From positions 4,385,001-4,449,000 of the forward strand of contig NZ_JACHMI010000001.1 of the NCBI RefSeq assembly GCF_014207985.1: a stretch of 64,000 nucleotides of DNA, written 5' to 3'. Shown in pieces: positions 32,676 to 44,633 of this stretch (the first letter of the stretch is position 1; every line of letters begins with the position of its first letter). Made by a program: the position numbers and the translations under genes. Below the pieces are notes generated by a model that ran no database searches, was not told the origin of the DNA, and was given only the letters and a program-made list of their open reading frames with translations. Source of the DNA: Nonomuraea rubra (GTDB taxonomy: Bacteria; Actinomycetota; Actinomycetes; Streptosporangiales; Streptosporangiaceae).

Positions 32676-33093
32676 AGTGGCCGACCAGTGTATCGAGCTT
32701 GCTCGCCCATCCCTCGGTGTGGCTTTCATGGGCCTTGCGCCGGAAGCCGTCAGGCAGTTGTGCGAACCCTGTCTCGACGACCCGCAGGCGTGTGCCGGAG
32801 CCGGCCGCTTCGAGGGTGAACTCGACGTAGGTACGGCGCGGATCATCGTCGGCAAGCTCGGGGAGCCGCCAGGTGAACCCGAACACCACCGGTTCCTCGA
32901 CCCGTTCGACCCGCATGTCGACGGTGAGCCCGCTCCTGACTGCCAGCTGAGCGGCTCCGCCGGGTCGCAGGTCGATTGTCACCCTTTCCCCGAGCCAGGA
33001 CGACAGGCCTTCGGATGTGGTGAGTGCGGCCCACACCTGCTCAGGCGGGCTCGCGAGCTCCACGGTCCGCTCGATCCGGTCGGGGAATGTCAT
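32662..33093 (-). CDS. SRPBCC (AHSA1-like) domain protein
   Basis: The product is 143 residues: FPDRIERTVELASPPEQVWA, LSSWLGERVTIDLRPGG, VVFGFTWRLPE, YVEFTLEAAGSGTRLRVVET and a C-terminal helix with EGWASKLDTLVGHCD. It is the first gene of the operon with ArsR and a second SRPBCC gene. The first stop overlaps the ArsR start region, which suggests translational coupling. Two 16-bp palindromes occur 19-59 bases upstream of its start. Confidence 0.87.
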   Translation of the reverse strand: MTFPDRIERTVELASPPEQVWAALTTSEGLSSWLGERVTIDLRPGGAAQLAVRSGLTVDMRVERVEEPVVFGFTWRLPELADDDPRRTYVEFTLEAAGSGTRLRVVETGFAQLPDGFRRKAHESHTEGWASKLDTLVGHCDAA

Positions 33094-33111
33094 CGCAGCC
33101 TCCAGCTCATA

Positions 33112-33127
33112 GCAACCATCTGGTTGC
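33112..33127. promoter_or_regulatory. ArsR operator 1
   Basis: GCAACC-ATCT-GGTTGC is a 16-bp inverted repeat with 6-bp perfect arms, 19 bases upstream of the first SRPBCC gene of the ArsR operon. Confidence 0.75.
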
Positions 33128-33136
33128 TACTGTATG

Positions 33137-33152
33137 GCAACCGGATGGTTGC
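33137..33152. promoter_or_regulatory. ArsR operator 2
   Basis: GCAACC-GGAT-GGTTGC repeats the arms of the operator at 33112, with start-to-start spacing of 25 bp. Two identical-arm sites in tandem suggest cooperative binding of ArsR dimers. Confidence 0.75.
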
Positions 33153-33529
33153 ATCAAGACCTGGTGGGGCTCCTCCCCGCCCTTTACGGGATGACCGCTT
33201 TGATTCGGTGTCGGCGCAGGTAGGCGCGGTTGCCTCGGGAGGAGTACGCCTCGCGAGCGGCCCAGCTTCGCCCGCCGAGTTGCGGCCTGCCGCCCACGGA
33301 CCAGCGCCCCCGCGCACTGGCACCTGCCGCTCGCGGGCGGATGACCGCCGCGTGTCGACCGTGACCGGCGACTGCGCCGTGTCGCTCGCCAGGCTGCGGC
33401 CGGCCAGGTTGCGGCCAGCCGGGTTGGGGCCGGCGGGGCTGCGTACTGGGCGGGCTGCGGACTGAGGTGGTGCCGCTCTGTCGCGTGGCCGTCTTATCGG
33501 GCGGGCATGGGCGGGGCTAGGATCCGCGC
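33153..33529. other. 377-bp gap with degenerate 15-bp repeats
   Basis: No gene here is convincing. From about 33400 to 33465 there are degenerate 15-bp units (GGCTGCGGCCGGCCA, GGTTGCGGCCAGCCG, GGTTGGGGCCGGCGG), which in some frames read as five-residue repeats such as LRPAR/LRPAG. This may be a decayed pentapeptide-repeat coding remnant or simple slippage. The left end holds the ArsR-operon promoter region. Confidence 0.5.
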
Positions 33530-33991
33530 ATGTCCCGCTTTGAGGTAACCACGCTGGTGCCGGCGCCGCCACCGGTCGTGTTCGACGCGTCCCTGTCGGT
33601 GGACGTGCACACGTCCTCGATGGGGCACACGGCCGAGCGGGCGGTGGCGGGGGTCACGTCCGGGCGGCTCGCCCTGGGCGACCAGGTCACGTGGCGCGCC
33701 CGCCACTTCGGCCTCACCTGGCACCTGACCTCGACCATCAGCGCCTGCACGCCCCCCGAGTACTTCGTGGACGAGCAGGTGACCGGCCCGTTCAGGCGCT
33801 GGCACCACACCCACACGTTCGAGCCCGCACACGACGGCGCGGCCACGCTCATGACGGACGTCGTCGACTTCGCCGCCCCCCTGCCGCCCCTGGGCACGCT
33901 CGCCGAGATCCTGGTCCTCAAGCGTTACCTGACCAGGCTCATCCTCCTCCGCAACGCCCACATCCAGGACGTCACGCGCCTCGATCGATGA
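33530..33991 (+). CDS. SRPBCC family protein (polyketide-cyclase-like fold)
   Basis: The product is 153 residues. It reads as one SRPBCC domain: FEVTTLVPAPPPVVFDASLS, HTAERAVAGVTSGRLALGDQ, FGLTWHLTSTIS, YFVDEQVTGPFRRWHHTHTF and a C-terminal helix LAEILVLKRYLTRLILLRN. This resembles the cyclase/ligand-binding subgroup common next to oxidoreductases and not the AHSA1 pair upstream. It is a single gene, convergent with the secreted peptidase gene 18 bases away. No ligand can be assigned. Confidence 0.82.
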   Translation: MSRFEVTTLVPAPPPVVFDASLSVDVHTSSMGHTAERAVAGVTSGRLALGDQVTWRARHFGLTWHLTSTISACTPPEYFVDEQVTGPFRRWHHTHTFEPAHDGAATLMTDVVDFAAPLPPLGTLAEILVLKRYLTRLILLRNAHIQDVTRLDR

Positions 33992-34009
33992 GCGGGGCCG
34001 CGCCCCGCG

Positions 34010-35494
34010 TCATTCGGCTGGGCAGACGGTGCCCGCCGCCGGCAGCTTCAGCTCGGTCAGGTACGCGGTGGCGTGCGCGATCGGGCACTTCTTGCCCGAC
34101 AGGTAGAGGGCGTGCCCCGGCCCGTCATACCCCACGGTCACCGAACCCGGCACCATCCGGATGAACCGTTCGGTCGACGTGAAGTCCCCTTCCAGGCTGC
34201 CGGCCCCGAGCATCGGCGGCAGCCCGCGCACCTCCAGCGGCCGCGCCCGGTTGGCCACCGGCTCCGGCCAGCCGATGCAGCCGAGCTGGTCGAACGCCGC
34301 CCCCGGGAAGCTCGGCGCGACCTTGCGAATGTCGCGGCGGTACTGCTGGAGCTGGGCCCAGCCGGTGTAGTGGCGCCCGTCGCCGCAGCTCATCGCCAGC
34401 ATCACGGGCATCGCCCACACCTGCGTGTTGCCCAGGACGTAGTCGGCGAACCCCGACCCGTCCCCGCGCCGCGCCCTGTCCACCCACTCGGCCAGCGCCA
34501 GCCACCGGGAGTGGCCGGGGCCGGGGTCGGGGACGAAGCCGAGGTTGCGCAGGTGCCAGCCCGTCAGCTCGCCCGCACCGTACTGCTCCGACGTGACCGG
34601 GATCGGCTCGCGGTCGGCGTCGCGGGTGAGCTCGCGCCAGACCTCCGCGGCGTCCTCGCCGTGCAGCGCGCACGCGGGCGTCGCCGCGCACCAGGCGCCG
34701 AACCGCTCCAGCGACCGCTCCACGCCGGCGCGCATCACCAGGTTCACCATGGGCCAGCCCTCGGTCTGGTTGACCACCCCGTCCACGTACATGGCCCTGA
34801 TGCGCTGCGGGAACAGCCTCATGTACGCGGCCGCGGCCACCCCGCCGTAGGAGTTGGCCATGAAGCTCAGCCGTTCCTCGCCGAGCGCCCGGCGCACGGC
34901 CTCCATGTCCCTGGCGACGGACAGCGAGTCCAGGTGGGCGAACAGGCCCGTCGTGTCGCTCTCGCGGCAGGCCACGAACGCCTCGGCCATCGCCGCCGCC
35001 ATGGCCTCGAAGTCCCTGGGGTCGCGCGGGTCGCGCAGCGCGACGCCGGGCTTCCAGCACGGCTCGGCCGCGGTCGTGGTCCAGGCCGTGGTACGCGGAC
35101 GGTAACCGACGAGGTCGAAGCGGCGGCGCAGCTCGGTCAGGCCGGGCGCCGCCCGCTTGAGGTCGTCGATGCCGTTCGCGCCGGGGCCGCCCGGGATGCC
35201 GAGCACGCTGCCGATGCGGCGGGCCGGCTCGGTGGCCGGCAGCCTGACCAGCTCCAGCCTGACCTGCTTGCCGCGCGGCTTCGACCAGTCCACCGGTACG
35301 TCGAGCGCGCCGCACTCCATCCCGGAGGGAACACCTTCACCGGTGCACGCCCGCCACTCGACCGGCACAGGACCTTGGACCCCTCTCGCCGGAGCCGCCG
35401 CCGCCTGGGCCGGCCCCAGCCCCATGAGCCCCACCAGGCCCGACAGCGTCGCCATCGCCACCCCGGCCGCCCGCACCGCACACTCGCCTAACAT
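34010..35494 (-). CDS. secreted TAP-like alpha/beta hydrolase (tripeptidyl aminopeptidase type)
   Basis: ATG 35494 gives 494 residues with an N-terminal signal peptide (VRAAGVAMATLSGLVGLMGL then AQAAAAP). The alpha/beta-hydrolase core shows IPGGPGANGIDD for the oxyanion region, the nucleophile FMANSYGGVAAA near residue 210, and the TAP C-terminal domain with YDGPGHALYLSGKKC near the end, where His supplies the base. Paired cysteines (CTGEGVPSGMEC, CWKP, CAATPACALHG) fit a secreted, disulfide-bonded enzyme. Related Streptomyces enzymes remove tripeptides from the N-termini of extracellular proteins. It is transcribed away from the downstream two-component pair. Confidence 0.85.
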   Translation of the reverse strand: MLGECAVRAAGVAMATLSGLVGLMGLGPAQAAAAPARGVQGPVPVEWRACTGEGVPSGMECGALDVPVDWSKPRGKQVRLELVRLPATEPARRIGSVLGIPGGPGANGIDDLKRAAPGLTELRRRFDLVGYRPRTTAWTTTAAEPCWKPGVALRDPRDPRDFEAMAAAMAEAFVACRESDTTGLFAHLDSLSVARDMEAVRRALGEERLSFMANSYGGVAAAAYMRLFPQRIRAMYVDGVVNQTEGWPMVNLVMRAGVERSLERFGAWCAATPACALHGEDAAEVWRELTRDADREPIPVTSEQYGAGELTGWHLRNLGFVPDPGPGHSRWLALAEWVDRARRGDGSGFADYVLGNTQVWAMPVMLAMSCGDGRHYTGWAQLQQYRRDIRKVAPSFPGAAFDQLGCIGWPEPVANRARPLEVRGLPPMLGAGSLEGDFTSTERFIRMVPGSVTVGYDGPGHALYLSGKKCPIAHATAYLTELKLPAAGTVCPAE

Positions 35495-35677
35495 GTCATG
35501 ACTCCTCTCCACCGAAGCCCCGAGCGATCACCACAGAGCCACCCTCACCCGCGACACCCGCCACGCACCACAAGGCCCTCCACCCATGGCATTCCGGACA
35601 ACCCCGGGGGGCCCGCCGGGTGGCCGTCCCGGGAGCGGTTCCGTCAGCCTGGAGGGCGAGGAGAAGGGAGCGCCCCG

Positions 35678-36895
<1,218 letters not shown>

Positions 36896-36906
36896 ACGGA
36901 CGGCCC

Positions 36907-37551
36907 ATGCGCATCGTGATCGCCGAGGACGCCGTGGTGCTCCGCGACGGCCTGTGCCTGCTGCTCACCACGCGCGGCCACGAGGTGGCGGCCGCCGTGG
37001 GCGACGGTGACGCGCTGGTGGCGGCCGTGGCCGAGCACCGCCCCGACGTGGCGGTCGTGGACGTGCGCATGCCGCCCACCCACACCGACGAGGGGCTGCG
37101 GGCCGCGATCCGGGTCCGCCGCGACCGTCCAGGGCTGGGCCTGCTGGTGTTCTCGCAGTACATCGAGACCCGCTACGCCGCCGAGCTGCTCGCCGGCGGC
37201 GCGCGGGGGATCGGTTACCTGCTCAAGGAGCGCGTGGCCGACGTCAGGGACTTCCTGTCGGCGCTCGACCGCATCGCGGCGGGGGAGACGGTGCTCGACC
37301 CCGAGGTCGTCACCCAGCTCATGGGCGCCAGCCGCCGCGGCGACGCGCTGGCGCTGCTCACGCCGAGGGAGCGCGAGGTGCTGGCCATGATGGCGCAGGG
37401 CCGCTCCAACAGCGCCATCGCCGAGACCCTGTTCCTGTCGTACGGGTCGGTGGAGAAGCACGTCACGCAGATCTTCACCAAGCTCGGCCTGGCCCCGTCC
37501 GACAACGACCACCGTCGCGTGCTGGCCGTCCTGCGCTACCTCCAGGGGTGA
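36907..37551 (+). CDS. NarL/FixJ family response regulator
   Basis: The product is 214 residues. The receiver domain starts RIVIAEDAVVLRDGL with the acidic pocket, has the phosphoacceptor Asp52 in AVVDVRMPP, the conserved Ser in LVFSQY and the Lys in GYLLKERV. The C-terminal LuxR helix-turn-helix is LTPREREVLAMMAQGRSNSA then LSYGSVEKHVTQIFTKLGL. It forms a two-component pair with the preceding kinase. The gene ends one base before the end of the convergent barstar gene. Targets are unknown. Confidence 0.92.
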   Translation: MRIVIAEDAVVLRDGLCLLLTTRGHEVAAAVGDGDALVAAVAEHRPDVAVVDVRMPPTHTDEGLRAAIRVRRDRPGLGLLVFSQYIETRYAAELLAGGARGIGYLLKERVADVRDFLSALDRIAAGETVLDPEVVTQLMGASRRGDALALLTPREREVLAMMAQGRSNSAIAETLFLSYGSVEKHVTQIFTKLGLAPSDNDHRRVLAVLRYLQG

Positions 37552-37911
37552 TCAGGTCAGCGCGGCGGCGACGCGCTCGCGCAGCGCGGCGTCGTGCCCG
37601 GCGTCCGTGCACAGCGTCACGGCGAGCCCGTCGCGGGAGGCGTCGGCGAGCACGGTCAGCAGCGTGGCGAGCTGCTCGCCGGGCTCGTCGGCCAGCAGCT
37701 CCTCGGCGTGGCCGACGACGAGCTCGACGGCGCCGGTGTCGCGCAGGCAGTCGGTGAGCGCGTCCCAGTTGCGGCCGAAGTAGGCCGGGAATCGCAGGGC
37801 CCGCGCCACCTCCTCGAAGAAGGCGGCGCGGGTCCGGCAGGCCCGCCCGTCCACGACCTGGCCGGTGGACACGGTCAGCCACGCGGGCAGCGGACGCGGG
37901 GCAGAGGTCAT
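37552..37911 (-). CDS. barstar family ribonuclease inhibitor
   Basis: The product is 119 residues. The barstar fold is visible in VVDGRACRTRAAFFEEVARA, LRFPAYFGRNWDALTDCLRD, with the conserved FGxNWDAL helix that reaches into the nuclease active site, and ELVVGHAEELLA. It lies 9 bases after the secreted ribonuclease gene on the same strand, so it almost certainly neutralises that enzyme in the cytoplasm before export. Confidence 0.92.
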   Translation of the reverse strand: MTSAPRPLPAWLTVSTGQVVDGRACRTRAAFFEEVARALRFPAYFGRNWDALTDCLRDTGAVELVVGHAEELLADEPGEQLATLLTVLADASRDGLAVTLCTDAGHDAALRERVAAALT

Positions 37912-37920
37912 GAACGTTCC

Positions 37921-38334
37921 CTAGAGGCGGTGGAAGTCGGTGTAGTGGTTCGGCGAGAACCAGGCCGCGCCGGTGCTGCGGTTGACGACGATCCGGTACG
38001 CGTCACGCGCGGCGCCCCGGGCACGAGAGTACACGTCGTACTCGTAGTAGATCGCGTTGGCGGGCAGCTGCCCCTCGCGGTTGTAGTGGCGTCCGCCGGT
38101 GTAGTTGTACCTGCCGTCGGGCCAGGAGTACCAGCCGGCGCTGGTGGGGTACCCCTTGGAGGCCCAGATCGACTTGGCCGAGCGGGCGTCGGCGCAGCGG
38201 GAGATGGTGCAGGAGCTGTAGACCGCGGCGTTGGCGGGGGCGACCCCGGCCAGCCCGACGAGGGTGGTGAGGGCGGACAGGACGACGGCCAGCCGTACCG
38301 GCCAGGACGGGCGGGAGCGCGGCGGAGCGTGCAC
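37921..38334 (-). CDS. secreted guanyl-specific ribonuclease (barnase/RNase Sa type)
   Basis: The product is 137 residues with a signal peptide (RLAVVLSALTTLVGLAGVAP, then ANA). The mature enzyme has YNYTGGRHYNREGQLPANAI, YYEYDVYSRARGAARDAYRI and WFSPNHYTDFH. By alignment from memory with RNase Sa the catalytic residues are Glu98, Arg110 and His130, with matching spacing. Two cysteines (SSCTISRC) can form a disulfide. The adjacent barstar gene on the same strand provides immunity. It may scavenge extracellular RNA or act against competitors. Confidence 0.92.
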   Translation of the reverse strand: MHAPPRSRPSWPVRLAVVLSALTTLVGLAGVAPANAAVYSSCTISRCADARSAKSIWASKGYPTSAGWYSWPDGRYNYTGGRHYNREGQLPANAIYYEYDVYSRARGAARDAYRIVVNRSTGAAWFSPNHYTDFHRL

Positions 38335-38447
38335 GAAGCCTCCTTGCGGAAGGTGTGACGGACACCGTCATGATCGCCTTTCTCCGCTTGTCGACCAAGG
38401 GCGGCAGCGCCAAGGGACGGTGAACAATGCGAGGCCGGTTCATGGTG

Positions 38448-39335
38448 TCAGGCCGGGCGGACGCGCACCTTCGCGATCGCCTCGCGCACGAACTCGGGGT
38501 CGCCGGACGCGGCCAGGTAGTAGCCGTCCCGGCAGTCGCCGCCCGCGATGGCGTGCCGGGCGTCGAGGACGACCGGCGCCCGTCCGAGCCGCCCGCAGTC
38601 GGGGACGGGCGCCACCACCAGCATGCGGCGGCTCAGCCCGCCGAGCCACAGCTGCGGCCCCACGAGCCGGCCGTCGCGGATCTCGCCCGGCCGCGAGAGC
38701 CGCAGCGGGCCGCCGGCCGACAGGGTGAGGAAGCCGTCGGGGCCGGGCGTGCCGCGCAGGTTGCCGGCCCAGGCCAGCCGCTGCTCGAACGTCATCCCCC
38801 CGGGCTCGTCCTGCAGCGCGAGCCGCCAGTCGCCGAACCGGAAGAGCAGCACCTGGCTGGCGGCGTCCACCCCGGGCGGCCCCGGCCAGAGCCCGACGTG
38901 GCCGGTCAGCGGGCGGATCATCGCCCGGCCCGCGGCCGTCTCGGCCTCGCCGTAGAGCGGGGCGGTGAGCACGCGGAACTCCTCGCCGCCGGCGCCGCTC
39001 AGCGTGCCGCTCGCGTACGGCCGCGCGCCGAGCGAGGCCAGGTTCAGGCGGGCCGGATAGCCGATCTCCGCCCGCGACCCGTCGGGGAACGTGACCGGCA
39101 TCGTGCCGGTGCCACCCGAGACGCGCGCCGCCGGGTAGATCGCGTTCGGCGTCACGCCGGCCGCCAGGCGCACGGGGGCGCGGGTCACGACGGGCCGGGG
39201 AGGTGCGGCGTCCTCGCCCCGGGTGAGCACGGCGATCAGCGGCAGGGCGGCCAGGAGGGCGAGCAGCGCCGCCGTCCCCGCCCATCGCGGCCCGCGCGGG
39301 GCCTGCTCGACGATCTCCTCACGGCCTCCGGCCAT
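38448..39335 (-). CDS. membrane-anchored protein of unknown function
   Basis: The product is 295 residues. A single hydrophobic segment at about residues 17-38 (WAGTAALLALLAALPLIAVL) follows a short cytoplasmic tail; the remainder is a predicted extracellular beta-rich domain with repeated glycine turns and the late block GAPVVLDARHAIAGGDC-like, which includes Cys residues (DCGRL, GDCRDGYYLA). I do not recognise a family. It stops 39 bases before the P450 gene's stop region on the same strand, which is upstream, so they could be co-transcribed. Confidence 0.65.
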   Translation of the reverse strand: MAGGREEIVEQAPRGPRWAGTAALLALLAALPLIAVLTRGEDAAPPRPVVTRAPVRLAAGVTPNAIYPAARVSGGTGTMPVTFPDGSRAEIGYPARLNLASLGARPYASGTLSGAGGEEFRVLTAPLYGEAETAAGRAMIRPLTGHVGLWPGPPGVDAASQVLLFRFGDWRLALQDEPGGMTFEQRLAWAGNLRGTPGPDGFLTLSAGGPLRLSRPGEIRDGRLVGPQLWLGGLSRRMLVVAPVPDCGRLGRAPVVLDARHAIAGGDCRDGYYLAASGDPEFVREAIAKVRVRPA

Positions 39336-39374
39336 GCGCCTTCCTCCGCCCCGTTCGTCCTGACGGGACCAACG

Positions 39375-40613
39375 TCAGACCGACAGCAGGACGGGCAGCG
39401 CGCGGTGCCCGTTGGAGATGAACGACTCCAGCGGCAGCAGCTCGCCCGGCGCCACCGCCGGCCTCATGTCGGGGAACCGCGCGAACAGGGCGGGCAGCGC
39501 GATCGTGGCCTCCAGCGTGGCCAGCGGCGCGCCGAGGCAGCGGTGCACGCCGTACCCGAAGGCCAGGTGCTCTTTCGAGGTGCGGGTGACGTCGAACGCG
39601 CCGGCGTCCTGCCCGTGCACGAGCGGGTCGCGCCCGGCGGCCCCGTAGCAGTTGAGTATGGGCTCGCCCGCGGGCAGCACGACGCCGTCGCCGAGGTCGA
39701 TGTCCTCGACGGCGAAGCGGAGCGGCAGGTTCGCGATCGGGCCCTGGCAGCGCAGCGTCTCCTCGACGACGTCGTCCCAGCTCACGCGGCCGGCGCGGAC
39801 GAGGGCGAGCTGGTCCGGGTGGGCGAGCAGCGCGCTGATCGCGTTGTCGAGCAGGTTGACCGTGGTCTCGTGGCCCGCGCTCAGGAACAGGATGAGCGTG
39901 TCGACCAGCTCGTGCTCCTCCAGCGGCGCGTCCTGCTCGTCGCGGGCGGCGATCAGGGCCGAGGACAGGTCGTCGCCGGGGTGCGCGCGCTTGTCCGCGA
40001 CGAGCCCGCGCAGGACGGCCTGCAGGCGGGCCAGGACGTCGGCCGTGTCCGGGGCGTCGGGCCTGCCGATCTGGAAGAAGAAGTCGGCGCAGTGGCGCAC
40101 CTCCTCGCGGGTGGCCTCGTCGGAGACGCCGAACAGCTCGCAGATCACCCTGATCGGCAGCGGGTAGGCGTACCGCTCGCGCAGGTCCGTCACCGTCGCC
40201 GGCGGCACGGCGGCCAGCTCGTCGAGCAGCTCCGCGGTGATCGCCTCGATCCGCGGGCGCAGGGCGGCGGTGCGGCGGACGGTGAAGGCGCTGGAGACCA
40301 GCCCGCGCAGCCGCCGGTGGTCCGGCCCGTACGCGGTGAGCATGTTGCGCACCGCCACCCACGCGAACAGCGGCCACTCGGCGGAGATCTCGCCCTTGAT
40401 CCAGGCCGGCCAGTGCAGGTAGGCGTCCTTGGACACCCGGGGATCGGTGAGCAGCCGCTTGAGCAGGGCCTGGTCGCTCACCGCCCACGCCACGACGCCG
40501 CCGGGCAGCTCGACGCGCGTGGCGGGCCCGAGCGCGCGCAGGTGCTCGGCCTCACCGTGGAGGTCGCGGCCCGCCGGATCGATGACGAACGGGCGTGCAC
40601 CGGCATGGTCCAT
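39375..40613 (-). CDS. cytochrome P450
   Basis: The product is 412 residues. Class I bacterial P450 motifs are all present: the I-helix oxygen-activation [14 protein letters not shown] near residue 240, the K-helix ExxR in EETLRCQG near residue 285, and the haem loop [17 protein letters not shown] near residue 355 with the thiolate Cys. There is no reductase domain or ferredoxin gene nearby, so electrons come from elsewhere. The N-terminal [13 protein letters not shown] region resembles CYP107-like enzymes acting on natural products. A 111-bp region with no gene separates it from the PNPOx-like gene upstream. Confidence 0.92.
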   Translation of the reverse strand: MDHAGARPFVIDPAGRDLHGEAEHLRALGPATRVELPGGVVAWAVSDQALLKRLLTDPRVSKDAYLHWPAWIKGEISAEWPLFAWVAVRNMLTAYGPDHRRLRGLVSSAFTVRRTAALRPRIEAITAELLDELAAVPPATVTDLRERYAYPLPIRVICELFGVSDEATREEVRHCADFFFQIGRPDAPDTADVLARLQAVLRGLVADKRAHPGDDLSSALIAARDEQDAPLEEHELVDTLILFLSAGHETTVNLLDNAISALLAHPDQLALVRAGRVSWDDVVEETLRCQGPIANLPLRFAVEDIDLGDGVVLPAGEPILNCYGAAGRDPLVHGQDAGAFDVTRTSKEHLAFGYGVHRCLGAPLATLEATIALPALFARFPDMRPAVAPGELLPLESFISNGHRALPVLLSV

Positions 40614-40724
40614 GGGGATCTCCCGACTTTGGGGGGTTTACGTCCGTTCTGTCCCACGGGCAGCGTTCCCCATCCGGCCGGGCCCCGCCCACTATCCCGG
40701 CGGACCGATCTTTGTACGACCCCC

Positions 40725-41168
40725 CTACGCCGTGACCGCCGCGGGCACCAGCTCGAACCCGGTGACGATCTCCGGCTGGATGCGGATCACCTGCTCCATC
40801 TCGCCCGCCACCCAGGGGGTCAGCACGGCCCGCAGCCGCGCCGCCTCGCCCGGCTCTGTCACCAGGCGCGCCACCCCGGTGATGATCACGCTCCAGCCCA
40901 GGCGCTCATGCCCGTCCAGCTCGTCCGCCTCGTACGCCACCACGGCCTCCGCCGGCGCCACGTGGGAGCCGAGGATCGTGCCGGGACTGGACCGGATGAC
41001 GATCGCGCCGTCCACCACGACGTGGTTCACCGGCCGGATCGCGGGCAAGGCGTGGCGGGTGAAGACGATCCGGCCGAACGGCACGCCGGCCAGCAGGCGC
41101 AGCGCCTCCTTCTCGGGCAGTTCCCGCAGCCGCCGGGCGCCCGTCCCGTTCTGGTACATCACCGTCAC
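40725..41168 (-). CDS. pyridoxamine 5'-phosphate oxidase-like (split-barrel flavin-binding) protein
   Basis: The product is 147 residues from GTG 41168 (ATG 41159 would also serve). The split beta-barrel reads EALRLLAGVPFGRIVFTRHA, NHVVVDGAIVIRSSPGTIL, VVAYEADELDGHERLGWSV and ITGVARLVTEPGEAARL. Proteins of this kind, such as Rv0080 and Rv3129, belong to the mycobacterial DosR regulon. A DosR-like box lies 31-44 bases upstream of the start. Its neighbours include a DevS-like kinase and an Acg-like nitroreductase, so a role in hypoxic redox metabolism is likely. The cofactor and substrate are unknown. Confidence 0.85.
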   Translation of the reverse strand: MTVMYQNGTGARRLRELPEKEALRLLAGVPFGRIVFTRHALPAIRPVNHVVVDGAIVIRSSPGTILGSHVAPAEAVVAYEADELDGHERLGWSVIITGVARLVTEPGEAARLRAVLTPWVAGEMEQVIRIQPEIVTGFELVPAAVTA

Positions 41169-41198
41169 AGCTTGCCGACCCCGTCCCGTACGGGGCCA

Positions 41199-41212
41199 GG
41201 GACCAAAGTCCC
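41199..41212. promoter_or_regulatory. DosR/DevR-type dormancy box
   Basis: GGGACCAAAGTCCC matches the mycobacterial dormancy-box core (GGGACTWWAGTCCC) except at one base. It is between the divergent PNPOx-like gene (start 41168) and CopD-like gene (start 41304), positioned to act on the first and possibly on both. Confidence 0.75.
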
Positions 41213-41266
41213 TACTTCACCGGCCGGAGGACCCTGCGGCGGCGGCCGGCGCGGCCGATAGCCTGA

Positions 41267-43453
<2,187 letters not shown>

Positions 43454-43471
43454 CGCCCGGTCCCGCGACGC

Positions 43472-43485
43472 GGGTCCTTCGCCCC
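43472..43485. promoter_or_regulatory. DosR-type box 1 upstream of Acg-like gene (degenerate)
   Basis: GGGTCCTTCGCCCC lies 19 bases after the kinase stop. It fits the relaxed actinomycete form of the dormancy box less well than the next element. Confidence 0.45.
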
Positions 43486-43514
43486 GGATCAAGGCCGACC
43501 GGCCCTGCGAAAGC

Positions 43515-43528
43515 GGGACCTTCGGCCC
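43515..43528. promoter_or_regulatory. DosR-type box 2 upstream of Acg-like gene
   Basis: GGGACCTTCGGCCC, centred about 68 bases upstream of the Acg-like start, matches the actinomycete variant of the dormancy box. The pair of boxes is 43 bases apart, as commonly seen in multi-box DosR promoters. Confidence 0.65.
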
Positions 43529-43588
43529 TGCTCCGGACCCTCCGCGCCGTGATGCGCTGGGTGCACCGTGAGGCGGAGGGGCGAGGCC

Positions 43589-44560
43589 ATGATCGATCGT
43601 TCGGTGAAGCAGGTGCTGGAAGCCGCCCTGGAGGCGGCCCGCTGGGCGCCGTCGGTGCACAACACCCAGCCCTGGACGTTCTCGGTGTCGGAGGAGGAGA
43701 TCGGCCTGCGCGCCGACACCGACAGGAAACTGCGGGCCGGCGACGCGTCCGGGCGCGAGCTGCTGATCAGCTGCGGCGCCGCCCTGTTCACGATGCGTAC
43801 GTCGATCCGCTCCCACGGCTTCGAGCCCGTCGTGCGCGTCCTGCCGGACCCCGACCGCCCGTCGCTGGTCGCCACCATCAGGCCGGGCGCCGCGGCCCCG
43901 CCCGACGAGGCGACCGGGCTGCTCGGCGAGCAGATCGAGCGGCGGCGCACCCACCGCGCCGGGTTCACCGGCCTGCCCGTGCCGGACCGGCTCCTCGACC
44001 GGCTGGTCGCGGCGGCCGCGGCCGGGGGCGCCAGGCTCACCCCCGTACGCGCGCCCGGGGCGGTGGACGTGCTCGCCGGGCTCACCCGGGCGGCGCAGGG
44101 CGTGCAGGCGGGGGACCGCGTCCGGAGCCTGGAGGTGATCCGCTGGGCGCGACCGCCGGGCAGCAGCCGCAAGGACGGCGTGCCCGCCGACGGCTACCCG
44201 CGCCGCGCGGCGCCCACCGACCCCGGCTTCCCGCAGCGCGACTACTCCTGGCGCCACGACTGGGGCGGCGACGGCGGCGCCGGCACGTCGATCGGCGTCC
44301 CGGCGTTGCTCACCACCACGGGTGACGGCCGGGAGGAGTGGATCTCCTGCGGGCAGGCGCTGCAGCACGTGCTGCTGCTGGCCGCCGCGCACGGCGTCAG
44401 CGCTGCCTTCCACACGCAGGCGCTGGAGCTGGACCTGCTGCGCGAGTTCCTGCGCCGCGAGCTCTGCTCCGGCGAACACCCGCAGATGATCATGCGGCTG
44501 GGCGTCACCTTCGACGGTACGAGCGCCGTCCGCCGGCCCCTGGCCGACCTCGTACGGTGA
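43589..44560 (+). CDS. Acg-like (Rv2032/Rv3131 type) nitroreductase-family FMN protein
   Basis: ATG 43589 gives 323 residues. It begins with the family hallmark ALEAARWAPSVHNTQPWTFS, has LRAGDASGRELLISCGAALF and EQIERRRTHRAGFTGLPVP, and ends with the second half of the duplicated fold (EEWISCGQALQHVLLLAAAH, PQMIMRLGVTFDG). In mycobacteria Acg proteins are strongly induced by DosR in hypoxia and bind FMN with a lid that blocks the active site, so they may store flavin and not reduce substrates. The upstream DosR-type boxes and the adjacent DevS-like kinase fit this. Confidence 0.87.
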   Translation: MIDRSVKQVLEAALEAARWAPSVHNTQPWTFSVSEEEIGLRADTDRKLRAGDASGRELLISCGAALFTMRTSIRSHGFEPVVRVLPDPDRPSLVATIRPGAAAPPDEATGLLGEQIERRRTHRAGFTGLPVPDRLLDRLVAAAAAGGARLTPVRAPGAVDVLAGLTRAAQGVQAGDRVRSLEVIRWARPPGSSRKDGVPADGYPRRAAPTDPGFPQRDYSWRHDWGGDGGAGTSIGVPALLTTTGDGREEWISCGQALQHVLLLAAAHGVSAAFHTQALELDLLREFLRRELCSGEHPQMIMRLGVTFDGTSAVRRPLADLVR

Positions 44561-44633
44561 CCCTTGTCCTGACGCGAGATCGCGGAGACACTGCAGGCGA
44601 CGATCGGTGCTGGAGACGCCCCCGGGAGGCGCC

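Noticed and set aside
37552-38334. Intracellular toxin-antitoxin or phage-defence module
   Set aside because: The ribonuclease has a clear signal peptide and the barnase/barstar families are well known as exported enzyme and cytoplasmic inhibitor.
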